From positions 6,603,205-6,667,204 of the forward strand of contig NC_045138.2 in the NCBI RefSeq assembly GCF_008831285.2: 64,000 nt of DNA, given 5' to 3'. Positions within the stretch are counted from its first letter, which is position 1. Each line of letters starts with the position of its first letter. Shown here piece after piece: positions 33,433 to 45,310 of this stretch. The DNA is from Nymphaea colorata (Eukaryota > Streptophyta > Magnoliopsida > Nymphaeales > Nymphaeaceae). The translations under genes and the position numbers were made by a program. The notes beneath the pieces are model-generated. The model was not told the origin of the DNA and did no database searches. It saw only the letters and a program-made list of their open reading frames with translations.

Positions 33433-36093
33433 ATGTAACAACCTGACCCACTCCTGCGCTCAGGCCCCTGGTTCAGCAGATCCCAACCCGCCCCCTACCA
33501 ATTTGGGCTCCAACCTCAAAAAGACTAGGAACCATGACAACCATCTATTCAACAACCCACTGTTTGCATCCCCAAAATTTTTGGTATTTGGTTTTAGAGT
33601 GCTCGAAAAAAATGAGGTTTTGTTTTGAAATGGAAAAGAAAGGGACTCGCCTGTCAGTACGAGAATCGACCGTTCCCGGTGCCTTTACCGGGGTAATCAA
33701 CCAAAGGGCTATGTTTATCATTGATGTATTTCGTTTTAACTTAAACATCTTTTTTATTTTATATGCAGTGTAGAAAAATATTGAAAATTTAATGTTTCAA
33801 GCTTTTGAAAAGATTATTGAAGAATCACTTGAGAATGTGAGACACTTTGGGAGAAACTAGAATTGAGAAATCTTTATAAATATCATTTGAAAATCGCTTT
33901 AGTGTTCTATTAAAACTTTAAGTAGGTTTAAGGTTTTGCTCTAATTCGGTTACCACCTAGTTAGAGCTTCATCTCATATTGCTTAAGTTCTTTTGGAGAA
34001 GTGCTTGTGATCATAAGTGAAATTAAGTGGGTGAGAATGCATGAATGCATTGATCCTATATGATTGGAAAAACAAATCATTCATTCCTACCATAACATTC
34101 ATCCAAGAGCATTCCTACCATAACATACATCTAAGATTTTTGTTTTGATAAATATCATATATAAGAAAGAAAAGTTTTTGAAAATTGATTGGGGTTGTAG
34201 GCCATCAAACATGAATCCGATATTAAGTCATTACTTGATTTTTGGTCTTAGTAAAGTCGGTAGATATAAAATATCATGAGAGGAAAATGTTAAAAAGGAT
34301 GGAAGAGGTGAAATATTCTTATAAAAATAACGAGAAAAAGAGAAAGAGACTTCAAAGATCACTAGATAGAAGATTTTGAAATAGGAGGAGATATATATTT
34401 TCTATATGTATGTATACATATTTGTATAAGCTTTTGAAGATGAAGTCTTAAACTTAAATAGAGAGAGAAAGAACAAGAGGTATATATATATACTACAGAG
34501 AGAAAATAGAACACATGTATATATGCATTCATATGTATATGAAAATTTGTAAAATAAAATGTGAAAACATAGAGAGAGAGAGAGGAAAATCATCATGTAC
34601 AAATATAGGCATATAACATGTATATACATACATATCTTTATGAGATTAAAAAATCAAGAAATGAAAAATAACCAACCTCAAGTTTGATATAGAACGGAGG
34701 GGAGCTTGGACTCATGCAAGAGCCTAAGCTAAGTCTCCATAGTCAGATTACAGAGAGTATTTGCTTTTGAAAATCTTTTGTAAAATATGATTTAAATATA
34801 AACATAAAATGTTATTATTTGGTTTGTTACAAGGGAATATACTACTTCCACCGTTAGGTATAAAATAAGATTAAACCATACGATAAGATGCTCATTAGGG
34901 TTTCTAATGGGATGGTCAAAAGGAAAATAACACAAAATGACATGCAAATGCATATTAACATGTATATATTTGTGAAGATTTTTTTCGGGTTGGACAAGTC
35001 TCAACCTCAAAAATTAGCATAAGAATAAAGAGTCCCAAACCACACTCTCATTCTCACCGTGCATTCACGTATAGATAGGAAAAATCAAATAACTCTGCAT
35101 GGATAATATCTTGAAACAAAACAATATTCAAGGAAAGAGAGAGAGAACATGATTCAATCATAAAATAAAATATCATCTCATATTCTCATGCTCGCGGTGC
35201 ATTTGAGATAGCCTCTTGACTCTAAAATAGAGATTGAAAGCTATCTCATATTGCCATGGAGAGATAAAGATGAGAGAAAATGAAGGAAAGAAAGGAGAGG
35301 GATGATGATTACATACCTCTAATGAGAATAATTTTGGGGAAAAATGATCACCCTTTGCTTGGAATGATCTTAGACTTACATTGAATGAAGCTCCAAGATG
35401 ATGAAAAGGTGGTCTCCAAGAGATCTTTATGTTCCTTTGAAGAGTTGTAGCTTGATGAAGCTTGCTCCAAGTTGGAAACAAAAGTGAAAAATGAGAAGGA
35501 AAGAAGAAAAAAATGAAAAGAGAAGCAAATATTCAAATGATGAAGCATTAGAAATCTCCCTACAGTTAGCCCATGCTCAAGAGGGGGATTGTGGGATATT
35601 TATGGAGATTTTAGAGCCAAAATTTGAAATTTGAATGCAAGATTCGAATTCAAGAGGGAAGAGTTTTGGAGCCAAAATTCAAAATTTGAATTCGAGATTT
35701 GAATTCAAGAGGGGAGAGTTTTAGAGCCAAAATTCAAAATTTGAATTTAAGGTTTGAATTCAAGTGGAAAGAGTTTTAGAGCCAAAATTCAAAATTTGAA
35801 TTCAAGAGGAAAGAGTTTTAGAGCTAAAATTCAAAATTCGAATTTAAGATTTGAATTCAAGAGGGAAGAGCTTTGGAATTCTTGATTTGGATATAAGGTT
35901 GGATTTTGGATCTAATTCGGATTTGATAATTGGATTTTTAGTTTGAAATGCTAGATTTAGATCTAAACTTAGGTTTAGAAATTCATTTTGGATCGAACAG
36001 TTGCAAATTTGTTTTAAAACCAAATAATAAATAATGGCATTTTTAAAAAAAAATTGGAGTGATAACAAATGCCCCTCTTTGCTACGAAGCTGG
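33433..36093 (-). mobile_element. LTR, family L, copy c (inverted, long)
   Basis: Reads on the minus strand from TGTTATCACTCC at 36093 to GGTTGTTACA at 33433, so about 2.66 kb if both are true ends. Upstream of its start lie a purine tract (GCAAAGAGGGGCATT) and the element's 3' tandem repeats, so it is a 3' LTR. Contains the U3 repeat block (35614-35873), an ATAAATA box near 35596-35603, the leader and a long U5-like part. The long LTR and GTTACA end recall Ty3/gypsy chromoviruses, but no coding region supports that. Short frames inside are not genes. Confidence 0.7.
35614..35873 (-). repeat. Five-copy 55-bp repeat in LTR U3
   Basis: Five units beginning GAGCCAAAATTCAAAATTTG, spaced 55 bases (one unit shortened to about 42). 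They lie immediately upstream of the TATA box of this LTR. Copy a has two units and copy b one. Confidence 0.85.
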
Positions 36094-36590
36094 CATTTGT
36101 TGTGCTTAGTGGCAAAGGTAAGCACCCCAAATTTTGAGTGACTAATATTTTGGCTAAAAAGATTAAAAATGTTGGAACTGCATTTCAGGTTTTAACCCCT
36201 TACTTGAATGAGTTGTTTTAGCTAACGTTGCAGGTTTAACTTCTTGTCTGCATGGGTTTGCCAATATTGAATTCGGGTTTAACCCCACTGAATGGGTTGC
36301 CTCGACTTGCACCACAAGTTTAACCACTTACCTGTGTGTGTTGCGTTGGCTTGCAGGTTCAACCCCTTACCTGTGTGGGCTGCTGGCTTGCTGTGCAAGT
36401 TTAACATAGTTACCTGCGTGAGTTGCTTTGACTTGCAGTGCAGGTTTAACCCATTTACCTGTGCGGGTTGCTTTGGCTTGCATTGCAAGTTTAACTCATT
36501 GCCTGCGTGGGTTGCTCTTGCTTGCAAGTTCAACCCCTTACTTGTGTGGGCTGCACTGGCTTGCAGTGCAGGTTTAACCCCTACATTAAT
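36094..36590 (-). repeat. 3' internal tandem repeats of family-L element
   Basis: About nine units of 39-45 bp built on plus-strand AACCCCTTACCTGTGTGGGT and GCTTGCAGTGCAGGTTT. They match, inverted, the five units at 9035-9240. Frames in this block arise from the repeat and are not genes. Confidence 0.85.
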
Positions 36591-36595
36591 TGCCA

Positions 36596-37020
36596 TTCAC
36601 TTCCCATCCACCATTGTTGTTCCCTTGGACCACCACCCAGAAACCTCCTTGTTCTACCACAAGCAACATCTGAAACCATACAATATGGCCCGTCCGAGCA
36701 CATGGTACATTTGTCTACTTGTTTAAACTTCTAAAAATGACGATCGGGTCAGAAATTCCAAGGGGCACTAATATAAGAAATCTTACTGATTATAGTTAAC
36801 AAACAAGTAAAAAACTAAATTATGTGAAGGAACTAACATGTAAATAATATAAATTATGTGAAACTGTGTAGGCAATTGCCCACGCAAACCCCATCCGTAG
36901 TTCTCCACAACTACCCACAGTCTTACTGATGCTATTATGTATATATTAATAAGTTATAATCAACTTTTCTCAAATAGTTAGATATGAAGCATCTTAAAAT
37001 TATGGAGCTGTAAATGTTTG
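36596..37020 (+). repeat. Right target copy and rest of segment S copy A
   Basis: 36596-36683 is the right copy of the duplicated target. The DNA then continues as segment S (GAAATTCCAAGG(G/A)GCACTAA, ATTATGTATATATTAA), matching 41735-42080. Confidence 0.7.
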
Positions 37021-38070
37021 GGATTCATGTGAGATGTCCAACTGAAACTAATGATTAACAGGAGCTATGTGCACTTGGTTTTGAAATCCTGTGGTATCAC
37101 CATGTTAGCTCTCTATGTTGCAAAAAAATGGGGACATTGCTATGCAAGTTGAAGTATAGTAGGAGCAGCATCCTGAGACACTTTAAAGCAAACATAGACT
37201 CTGAGACACAAATGATTTCATATTCTGGTGGATGGAGGAGTTTGGCTTCTGTAATCTGTTTGTTCATGGTTGAATCTTGTGGTGTTTGAGGTCTTCGGGC
37301 TGCATCTTCATGTTATTGTTATATAATTTCGTTACACTGTTGGAAAATATTGGCCATTCTTTTTGTTTTCCCTTCATGTTGGAAAATTTTGATCCACGTT
37401 GGGGTCTTTTTCCAAAAAAATAATCCTAGTGAGTTTCTTTTTTCCTCCTGATTTTCTGGTTGGAAGCTTTGTAAAATCTTTTGTTCTATATCTAACACAT
37501 AGGTGCTCCATCCTATCTTGTCAAAAACTCTTTTGAAGTTTTACTTTGGTAAAAATACTGCAATTTTAGCTTTTTCTTATAGAAGGTGAGCTTCATGAGC
37601 TACCAGAATCTGCAATTATTGTTCCTCATGTAGCATGCTTGTTAGAGAGAATAATTTGGGGGTAAGCTGTAAGCACTTTACAAACACTTTCATATGCATC
37701 CCCATTTCAAACACTTTGGTATGATTTGCTTGTCTTTTTAAAATAACATATATTTTAGTTTGAAATTTTTTTCATATACTAGTGCCCCATAGCCAAAAAT
37801 TTCTGGCTCCGCCGCTACATGGTGGACTGTTAAATGAAAACCTTTGCTACATTTATATGAATATTTAAGAAACAAAAAAAAAAGGCAGTGAATCACATAA
37901 AGCTATGGGCGTTTGCAAGATGCAATGACTGACTAGCTAAATTATTGTATATATGGTGAAAAATGTACCATTTCCTAAATATTAGAAATGATCATTTCAA
38001 GATCCAGAACCATAAAAAGCTGAAAATGCAATTCTGGTGTAATAGAAAGTTCGATTACCAAATAAAAACC
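37021..38070. other. Unassigned noncoding DNA
   Basis: No gene recognised. Contains one hAT-type terminus at about 37785-37820 (reverse complement GGCGGAGCCAGAAATTTTTG). Otherwise plain AT-rich DNA. Confidence 0.5.
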
Positions 38071-38283
38071 TCATACCATAAACAGCAGAGCTCCTAACAC
38101 GGTGATAATCACATCATTACATGTCTCTCTATGTTTATTAGATGTCATCTCGTGCATGTTCATGATGTGAGCATCAAAGCCTAGTAACACGTTAAACTTT
38201 GTGTTCAAGGATTTGGATTTCTGATTGGTACTCAAGGTGCCCGAATATTCTATGTTCACTTCACTTGTTTGCTCCAGCATCAT
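38071..38283 (-). other. Short open frame of unknown nature
   Basis: A 70-codon minus-strand frame (MMLEQTSEVNIEYSG...) of ordinary amino-acid composition with a hydrophobic C-terminus (VIITVLGALLFMV). I recognise no family. It could be an exon fragment captured by a transposon or chance; there is no clear partner exon nearby. Confidence 0.15.
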
Positions 38284-38539
38284 GGAATACCAGTCAAGTA
38301 AATTATATGCACTTACTCTGTTTTTATCTCAAAAGATCTGAGATCCCATGAACATTCTTCTAGGAAGACCTTTCTATATCTAGGTATGACTACTTTGGCA
38401 TATATTTATCTTAGGGAAACCATGAAGACATTTGCAATTTTTTTCTCTGTGCGCAAATTTAATTTTGATGATGCATTAAACAGATCGCCAAATGTTGGTT
38501 CTGTTATTGTTAGTTTTGGTTTATCTTTTTGTTTTTCTA

Positions 38540-39173
38540 CTGCTTATTTAGCTGATCGTTGCAGGAACTATGCCATTTCATCTTCAAGTAGCATACTACT
38601 TCTTTGTACAAGGAAACTGGTGGTTTGAGCATGGCCAAAACGAAAGGCTCGTAGCCTTTTCCCAATCCTTGTTGAATGGCGGCCAAGTCGTCACATATAG
38701 CTTTGAACTTTCTGACATATACTTCAAGGGCATCGTCACCCTTTTTACATGTTGTAAGCATATGAGTAAGATGAAAACCCATTCTTGGGATTCCTGAGCA
38801 AAAGCATCAATAAGAGTGGATTGGATCTCTTAAGAAGAGTTGAGTTCAACGACCTATCCAAGAATACTTTCAAATAGCATACCAGTAATCCATCCTTAGA
38901 CAAGACGATCGGATCGACGCCATGATTCAAACTTAGGACTGGAGATGAGTTTTGTGGATCAGCAGGACCGACAATGTTATTCGGTGGAGCAGAGGACGAA
39001 CCCATCAGAAAACCCGCCAAGTCTTGACTTTCAATAAGAGCCAGAATTTGTGTCTTCCATACTAGAAGGTTGTTGTGCGTCAGTTGCAAGGAGACAAAGT
39101 TTGACACGTTCAAATTCAGTGGATATGGGTAAAATGAATTGGTGGACGATGCTGCTGAGAAAGAAGAAGTCAT
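38540..39173 (-). pseudogene. Copia gag fragment (second family)
   Basis: From the ATG at 39173: FVSLQLTHNNLLVWKTQILA and DLAGFLMGSSSAPP, the start of a Copia Gag. A frameshift near 38770 leads to LTHMLTTCKKGDDALEVYVR, FKAICDDLAAIQQ and KPPVSLYKEVV, typical of the Gag (UBN2-type) core. The rest of the element is missing past about 38540. Unlike the 20.9-kb Copia in sequence. Confidence 0.82.
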
Positions 39174-39180
39174 GATCACG

Positions 39181-39439
39181 CTCTGATACCATAAAGAAGA
39201 AAAGAGAAAGCAAGAAATGGAGAAAAGAGAGACGAGAAGAAGGAGATGGAGTTACGTGGTTTGGTTCGAGAGAACCTACATCCACGATCAGAAAGTTGCT
39301 CTCTTGCTATTTTTCCTTATTTAGTTTCACGTGTATCATTACATTATAAACAGCAGTTTGTAGTCATCAAGTAACCGTTGGAGGATTTTGTCCAATTAAG
39401 ATACGATCAGTATCTTTCCTTTCATTTTCTCCTCCTACA
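39181..39439 (-). mobile_element. Copia LTR and primer-binding site (second family)
   Basis: On the minus strand TGTAGGAGGAGAAAATG begins at 39439 and the sequence runs to the primer site TGGTATCAGAG at 39191-39181, giving an LTR of about 248 bp directly upstream of the gag start. No 3' partner LTR was seen. Confidence 0.75.
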
Positions 39440-39751
39440 ATTTCAAATTGAAAATAGTGTGAATGTTAAAGAAGCACGATTTTGATGTTCATGAATGGTG
39501 CGTGTCCGTTGATCATTTGAATTCGAAATGATCTTTCCATTGCTATCATTGCTGAATACGTTTGAATTGAGCATTTCATAGCTGTAGTCGTTTAAATTCA
39601 AGCGGAACTTTCCATTGTTGTTTGATTTTCCCTGACTGTCATTAACCAGCTTGGATCGATTGGAAGAATTTGAAGTGACCTTGCCATAACTGTCGTTAGC
39701 CAGCTTTGAATCGTTAGCCAGCTTGGAACAATTTCAATGTTCTTCTTTAAC
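39440..39751. other. Unassigned spacer
   Basis: No gene. Contains a short direct repeat (CGTTAGCCAGCTT twice near 39690-39735). Confidence 0.4.
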
Positions 39752-42080
39752 AGGAGATGTTGGCAACTAGCATTCCCCTATAGCCATCTGGAATATTTGG
39801 ACATTTGGCTTCATAATCTGCATGTGTGTGTTAGAAATGATTGGAATGGTTGCATCCGGGAGGATATTATCCAATTGTCTTGCAACTCTGAATCAACGTT
39901 GAAGGTGTAGTGACCGGTAATATCAGTTTGGGCTAGGTCTGGAATTAGGCGAGATCATTGATTATCTTTCTGAAGATATGAGTTTGTGGTGCAAACTGTT
40001 CGTTTACAATAAGGTGTTGAATGCAGAATATCATATTAGAGATGGTTCTAATTTATGCTCAGGTGTATATATGGTTTAGCATATATATTTCATATTATGA
40101 GGTTGAAGAATTCTTTAGGGTGTTTTTGATAGCTTCGGACCTGATCTTAACGCAAGATTCATTAAGGACGAAATCCACGCATCTTACGTCCAACCCACCC
40201 ACCCCCATCCTTCATCAACAACCACCATGGCTTCAAGTTCTCATCTACCGCCATGGCTTCCAGCTCACTAAGGTTAGGGAGTGAGATTGAGTGTGTGAGA
40301 GAGAGTGGGGAGAGAGTTTCGATGATATCAAATAAGGTATTTAAAAACCTTTGTTTTTAAGATTACAGGATCTGAGATCCTCAGATCTTAAAACAACTCT
40401 GGACCTAAGATCCAAGGCTATCAAATGCAACCCAAGAGAGATATTGAATGATATGAGGAGTAAGTAATGGAAGGTAGCTTTGTTGGGAGGGTGCTTTAAG
40501 TGGTGTGAAAAAATTGCAAAATGCTTTCGCCCGCAAAATGGAGGCATGTGACGAGATTGCCTAAATGATATGCTGAATATTTCTTTGTTGTTAATTGTAA
40601 TCGTGCAATAGAGGTGTTGAATCTCTGCTATTTTAGCCAAAAGTGGTTTTTAGTGAGTTTTTTTTTCTCCTGCTGTTTTGGAAGCCAATGGCTTATTCAT
40701 TATGACATGACATGATACTGTTGATGTTCTTGTTTGAGCTTCTTTTTGGTTTGTAAATATTGTATTCTTTTTTTCTTTTGCATTCAGCGGGACGGGAGCC
40801 CAACTCCCAGCAGTCTTGCACCAAAATCTTCATGCAATAGCTTCTTTATCTATTAGGTTTGTGAAGGGCAAGTTACAACAAGAAGGGCATAGGCTTCCAA
40901 GATCAGTCTGAAACAAATCTCCGTTTTTTCCGTTGATTATATATATCTAAGGAGATTGTAAACACACAAATTTCCTCTTTAATACAACTCAGCAAAAAAA
41001 ATTCATCAACAAGAACCTTATTTTCATGTGTTCCTGCAGAGTATATAGGCTTACCATAGTCCAAATTAAGCAGTGGGCAGGTTAAACTTCCGATGCCCAC
41101 TGATGGGTTTATTCTTTCTTATAAAATTAGCAATTATGAATTAAAGAGAAGGCGAGACCTGCCATAGGTATTGTAAACTTTTGATGCCTACTGATGGGTC
41201 TATAGACTTCCAATGGCTTTATATGCACAAATAATTGTTTGCTTGGTTCGACCATCATTAGCCAAGTGTTTTTGGTAATGTTATATATATATATATATAT
41301 GGCCATCCAACCAAGGGGGAGAGAGAGAGAGAGAGGAAAATTAAATGGTGACACTAACTTTTTTGATTCACCAAGCCATCTAACTAAGGCCATCCAATTC
41401 AACATGATAATGATTAAGAGAAAAAAGTGATGGACATTTTTGGTATCAAGTATCAGTTTCCACTTTTTTCTCCTTGTTTTTCTTCCAACCATCCATTTGT
41501 TCTTGGGTAGATGGTTGGGTGACTCTAGATAGCGAGTCATCATTCAGTCACTTACTCTCTCTCTCTCTCCCCCTTATATATATATATATATATGAACAAA
41601 TAATACTATAAAGTATAAATTGAAGTGATCTGTGTGACAAATTGACATTATCACTTGTGAAACTTTGTGGAGCCGGAAAGATCCACCACTTATGTTGATC
41701 GCCATTCACTTTGCTAGCATTTGTTTTTTCTTGTTTAAACTTTTCAAACTGACGGCAGGGCCAGAAATTCCAAGGAGCACTAATACAAGAAATCTTACTG
41801 ATTCTAGGGGCATTAACAAGTAACAAACTAAATTATGTGGAGGAACTAACATGCAAATAAAATAAATTATGTGGAACTATGTAGGCTATTACCCGCACAA
41901 ACCCCATACGTAGTTCTCTACCACTGTCCCCTAATAATAATTTCCATACAAAATTCTTCCAAGTTCCACCGTCTTACTGATGCTATTATGTATATATTAA
42001 GCAACATGATCAGCTTAACTTATAATCAATATTTCTCAAATAGTTAGATATGAAGCATCCTAAATTATGGAGCTGTAAAT
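39752..42080 (+). repeat. Duplicated segment S, copy B
   Basis: Begins with a LINE 3' scrap (39752-39910, matching 32092-32255) and follows the order of copy A without the LTR-element fragment at its centre. Includes short microsatellites at 41282-41300 and 41575-41594. No gene is supported. Confidence 0.7.
40117..40434. mobile_element. MITE with ATTTGATAGC ends
   Basis: About 318 bp. Left end GGGTGTTTTTGATAGCTTCG; right end read on the opposite strand GGGTTGCATTTGATAGCCTT; the match continues into GGACCT(G/A). The interior has noncoding TCTGAGATCC repeats. A truncated relative is at 32383 (GGGCGTGTTTGATAGTCTC). Confidence 0.6.
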
Positions 42081-42090
42081 GGTAACTCTA

Positions 42091-42132
42091 TTTGTAATTG
42101 TAATTGTAATTGTAATTGCAATTGTAATTGAG
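42091..42132. repeat. (TGTAAT)n hexamer microsatellite
   Basis: Six to seven tandem copies of TTGTAA/ATTGTA, one with a base change. Confidence 0.9.
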
Positions 42133-42711
42133 AAAACTTATAAGCTAGACATAATTTACGTAAATCAAACTATTATAATATAAATTTCTATAATCAATCT
42201 TGTCTATTTTTTGTGTTCTCAAAGCAATTGATAATTGCTTCATCTCTGATAGTGTAAAGTGTTATTTTGTCAATGTGGCTAACCAAAAATATCATTCAGT
42301 CATTTATCTCTCCTTTCACCATACAAGTGAGTTTCAACAACATTCATTCTTGAAAATGGCCTTTAAACACTTGATGTTGAACTAATCAACTTAATTAATA
42401 AGAAACCAAAGGAAAGTAGTTGCCCTTCCCTAGCAAATAATTTAATTTTGAGAACTGCACATCTATTTGTACATCCGCAATGAAGCTTGAGGGTGTTTGA
42501 TGATGAGACCAAAATTGAGGAATTTTAAGATTACATTTTCATTTTTGATGACATGAGAACCATGTTATCCAACAAAAAGTTTTTTGAATTAGAATTTTGT
42601 AATTGTGATTCTATCCTAAGAGATGGAATTATGATTCCATAATTTAAATTTTTTTTCATGAAAATGAAATTCATTGAAACAGGGCCAAAAAAAATGGAAG
42701 GAAAAAAAGGT
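42133..42711 (+). repeat. Dispersed repeat Q, copy 3
   Basis: Matches 19185-19410 in part and 28120-28700 inverted for most of its length. It runs directly into the LRR remnant at 42712. Confidence 0.65.
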
Positions 42712-43222
42712 GAAAGCAAGACTCTCGCTCACATGCCTACCTTACAGTCGCTACAAATGCGTCATTGTGGTAGGCTAGAGCAAGTTGCTGATGATCACAT
42801 GCTAGACTTGGAGTTGTTGAAGGTGACTTCTTGTGGCAGCCTAGAGCAATTACCTCATGACATTCCTGCTCTCAAGTCATTGACCGTGTATTGATCTGAT
42901 AGGCTGAAGACTCTTGCTAATACGCGGCCTTGGAGTCGTTGAAGGTGGCTGAATGTGGCAGCCTAGAGCAACTAGCTGAGATGCCTGCACTCAGGCCATT
43001 GACTCTGTACGGATGTAATATACTGAAAACTCTGGCTAATATTCAGGCCTTGGAGTTGTTGGAGGTGACTTATTGTAGCTGATGATAAAAAAAGTTGAGG
43101 TTGTCTGACCTAAACGCTCTGAAGCAGCTCCTTACTCGCCTTCCTTCACTTGAGGAACTGAGAGTACCGGATTTGCCCAGAGATGCAAAGCAACAGAGAC
43201 CATCTTGGACGGAAGTTAGCAA
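42712..43222 (+). pseudogene. NLR LRR-array remnant
   Basis: Reads as the 20-residue LRR array: SKTLAHMPTLQSL, CGRLEQVADD, CGSLEQLPHDIPALKSLTVY, then a stop (TGA at 42892). The array continues with shifts through TGTAATATACTGAAAACTCT and ends in the C unit (GCTCTGAAGCAGCTCC). It then jumps across the missing C-terminal domain to the last codons (AGAGACCATCTTGGACGGAA). No CC or NB-ARC. Repeat Q replaces the upstream gene. A dead fragment from a third lineage of the cluster. Confidence 0.88.
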
Positions 43223-44285
43223 TATAGCAATAACATTAGTGTGTGTGGTACTAGCACTATAAATGATTATAAGTCACCTCCAACAATACCAGCAATGTAT
43301 CAACAATATCTAATATCAATTTTGTTTTGCTTAGATATTCATCTTTTTGCATTTCATCATCTCTTTTTGTGCTCTCCATTATCAATACCAGCACTATAAA
43401 TGACTATATTGGCACTTACTGTTACGTGTTAACCCATCCCCTCTTATATTCTAAACTTAATTTAAAAAGTATTGTTCAAAACATATAGCAACTAGATTGG
43501 TACTACCCATGGTTTATGATACGGCGACGGCTATTGCGGTTTTACCCATGAATTATGGTTCTTTTAGAGGGTGTTTGAATGCCTTGAATGTTGATTTTAT
43601 ATTGAATTTTTGACAAACAAAATTCTATCCCAAACTGGATTTCAAATGAAAATTCCACATCTAATTTTCCTTTGTATTAATAATATGAAATTTTAATTTT
43701 AGAATTGAAAATGACCTCTTTGATCAAACAGAAATTAAAATTCCATAATTGATGAACTACGACCTTATTAACATGTATCCTAAGGAAAACTGCAAAAACC
43801 TAGAATCATCATTCCACCTCCTAAGATACAATCACAAGATTCAACTGCAAGCCCAAAATTGTTAAGTCAAAATTCTTTATTTCATAACACTATTCCCCTA
43901 TCATAAAAAATAAGAATTACAATTCTACAGTTCCAGCCTCACCAAATACTCACTTAGGGATGTCAATATATCGGATTTCAATCAGATATCTGATCAAACT
44001 ATTTCGAAAAAATCTAGTATGTAAACAAATTGAATATCCAATTAAGAAATCAGATCAGATTTGGCTTTAAGAAATTATATCGAACTAGATTCAGATATAC
44101 ATAAATTCGGATATGGATTCAAATCACATTTCTTTTTAAGGAAATATCCTATATCTAATGGTCTTACATTTTGAAAATCAAACAAATTTGGTTCAAAGTT
44201 CAGAATCGGATTCAAATTTAAATGTAAAAATCAGATTCGGATTGTAAAATTGGATTTTTTGGTTCAGATTTGGATATGACTTTTT
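43223..44285 (+). repeat. NLR tail type II with MITE-like element (copy C)
   Basis: Shares with the NLR2 tail TATCGGCACTTAC-like text, ATTCATCTTTTTGCATTT and TTAAAAAGTATTG. The MITE-like part is about 43569-43955 (AGGGTGTTTGAATGCC to CACCAAATACTCACTT), followed by the GGATTCGGAT spacer. Noncoding. Confidence 0.7.
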
Positions 44286-45310
44286 TTTTGTATACTCAAA
44301 TCCGAAAAGAGATAGATATTAGTAAAAGCGAGAAAGAAAATTTAAAATAGAAATCAAAAGAGACGAGCAAAACAGAGAGTGAGTTAGTAAGTGAGAGAAA
44401 TGAAAGACAGATAAAGGAAGAGAGATTAATAAAAAATGGAGAAAGCGAGATCTTAAGAGAGAAAGTAAAGAAAGATAGAGTGATTAATAAAAAGGAGAGG
44501 AAGAAAGATTTTAAGAGAAATCAAAGAGAGAGATGAAGAGAGATTAATGAAAGCTAGACAAAATAATTAAAGAGAGAAATTAAAGAAAAAGAGATTTAAA
44601 GAGGAAAGATAAATCGAAGGGAGAGTATGAGGGGAATCAACAAGAAAGATGAAAAAAAAATTAAGAGATATTGAAGAAAGAGGGCGAGAGACAAAAATTA
44701 ATAAAAGAGAAAGAATGAGAGATTTTAAGAGACAAATCCGGGAGAAGAGAAAGAGACTGAATAGAAAAGGTAATAAACAAGAGAGGGGAAAAATTTTTTA
44801 ATAGAAAAATAGAAGACAGAGAGAGACATTAACACAAGAAAGAAAAAAGAATTTAAAAAATAAATCAAAGGAAATTTATCAAAGAGATAGGGAGAGGGAG
44901 TGAGAAAGAGCATAAAAGAGAGAAAAAAGATTTTAATAGAGGAATCAAAGAGAGGGAGAGGGAGAGGGAGAGCAAGAGAGAGAGAGATCTAAAAGCTGAG
45001 GAGTAATCCAAGAATAGTCTACTTCGGAAGAAAAAGCCACTCCCATCGTTATGGGCCCAAACTATGAAGAAGTTGATGAAAGTAGCTCTTCTTGTTCTCT
45101 TGTTATATTTCAATCCTATTGAGGATGTACTTCTCAAGGAAAAGTAATACACTTTTGAGACACTAATAGAATGGTCAATAAGTGATTATCAAGAGAATGA
45201 AGAAAAAAATATGGTTAAAGTTGTGGTTTAAAACTAAAAGAGTAACTAGCAGAGATTTAAGAGAGAAATCAAAGAGAGAGAGACATCTGAGAGAGACAGA
45301 GTGAGATTAG
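44286..45310 (+). repeat. Polypurine minisatellite array 5 with island K
   Basis: A/G-rich plus strand with GATTAATAAAA and TTTTAAGAGA landmarks. Island K is at 45000-45245 (GATGTACTTCTCAAGG, GACACTAATAGAATGGTCAA). A stub of array follows the island. Confidence 0.82.

Noticed and set aside
36279-36726. Cys-rich frames (KFN/CVALACRFNPL-type repeats)
   Set aside because: They come from the tandem repeats before the family-L LTR, with no start context or homologue.
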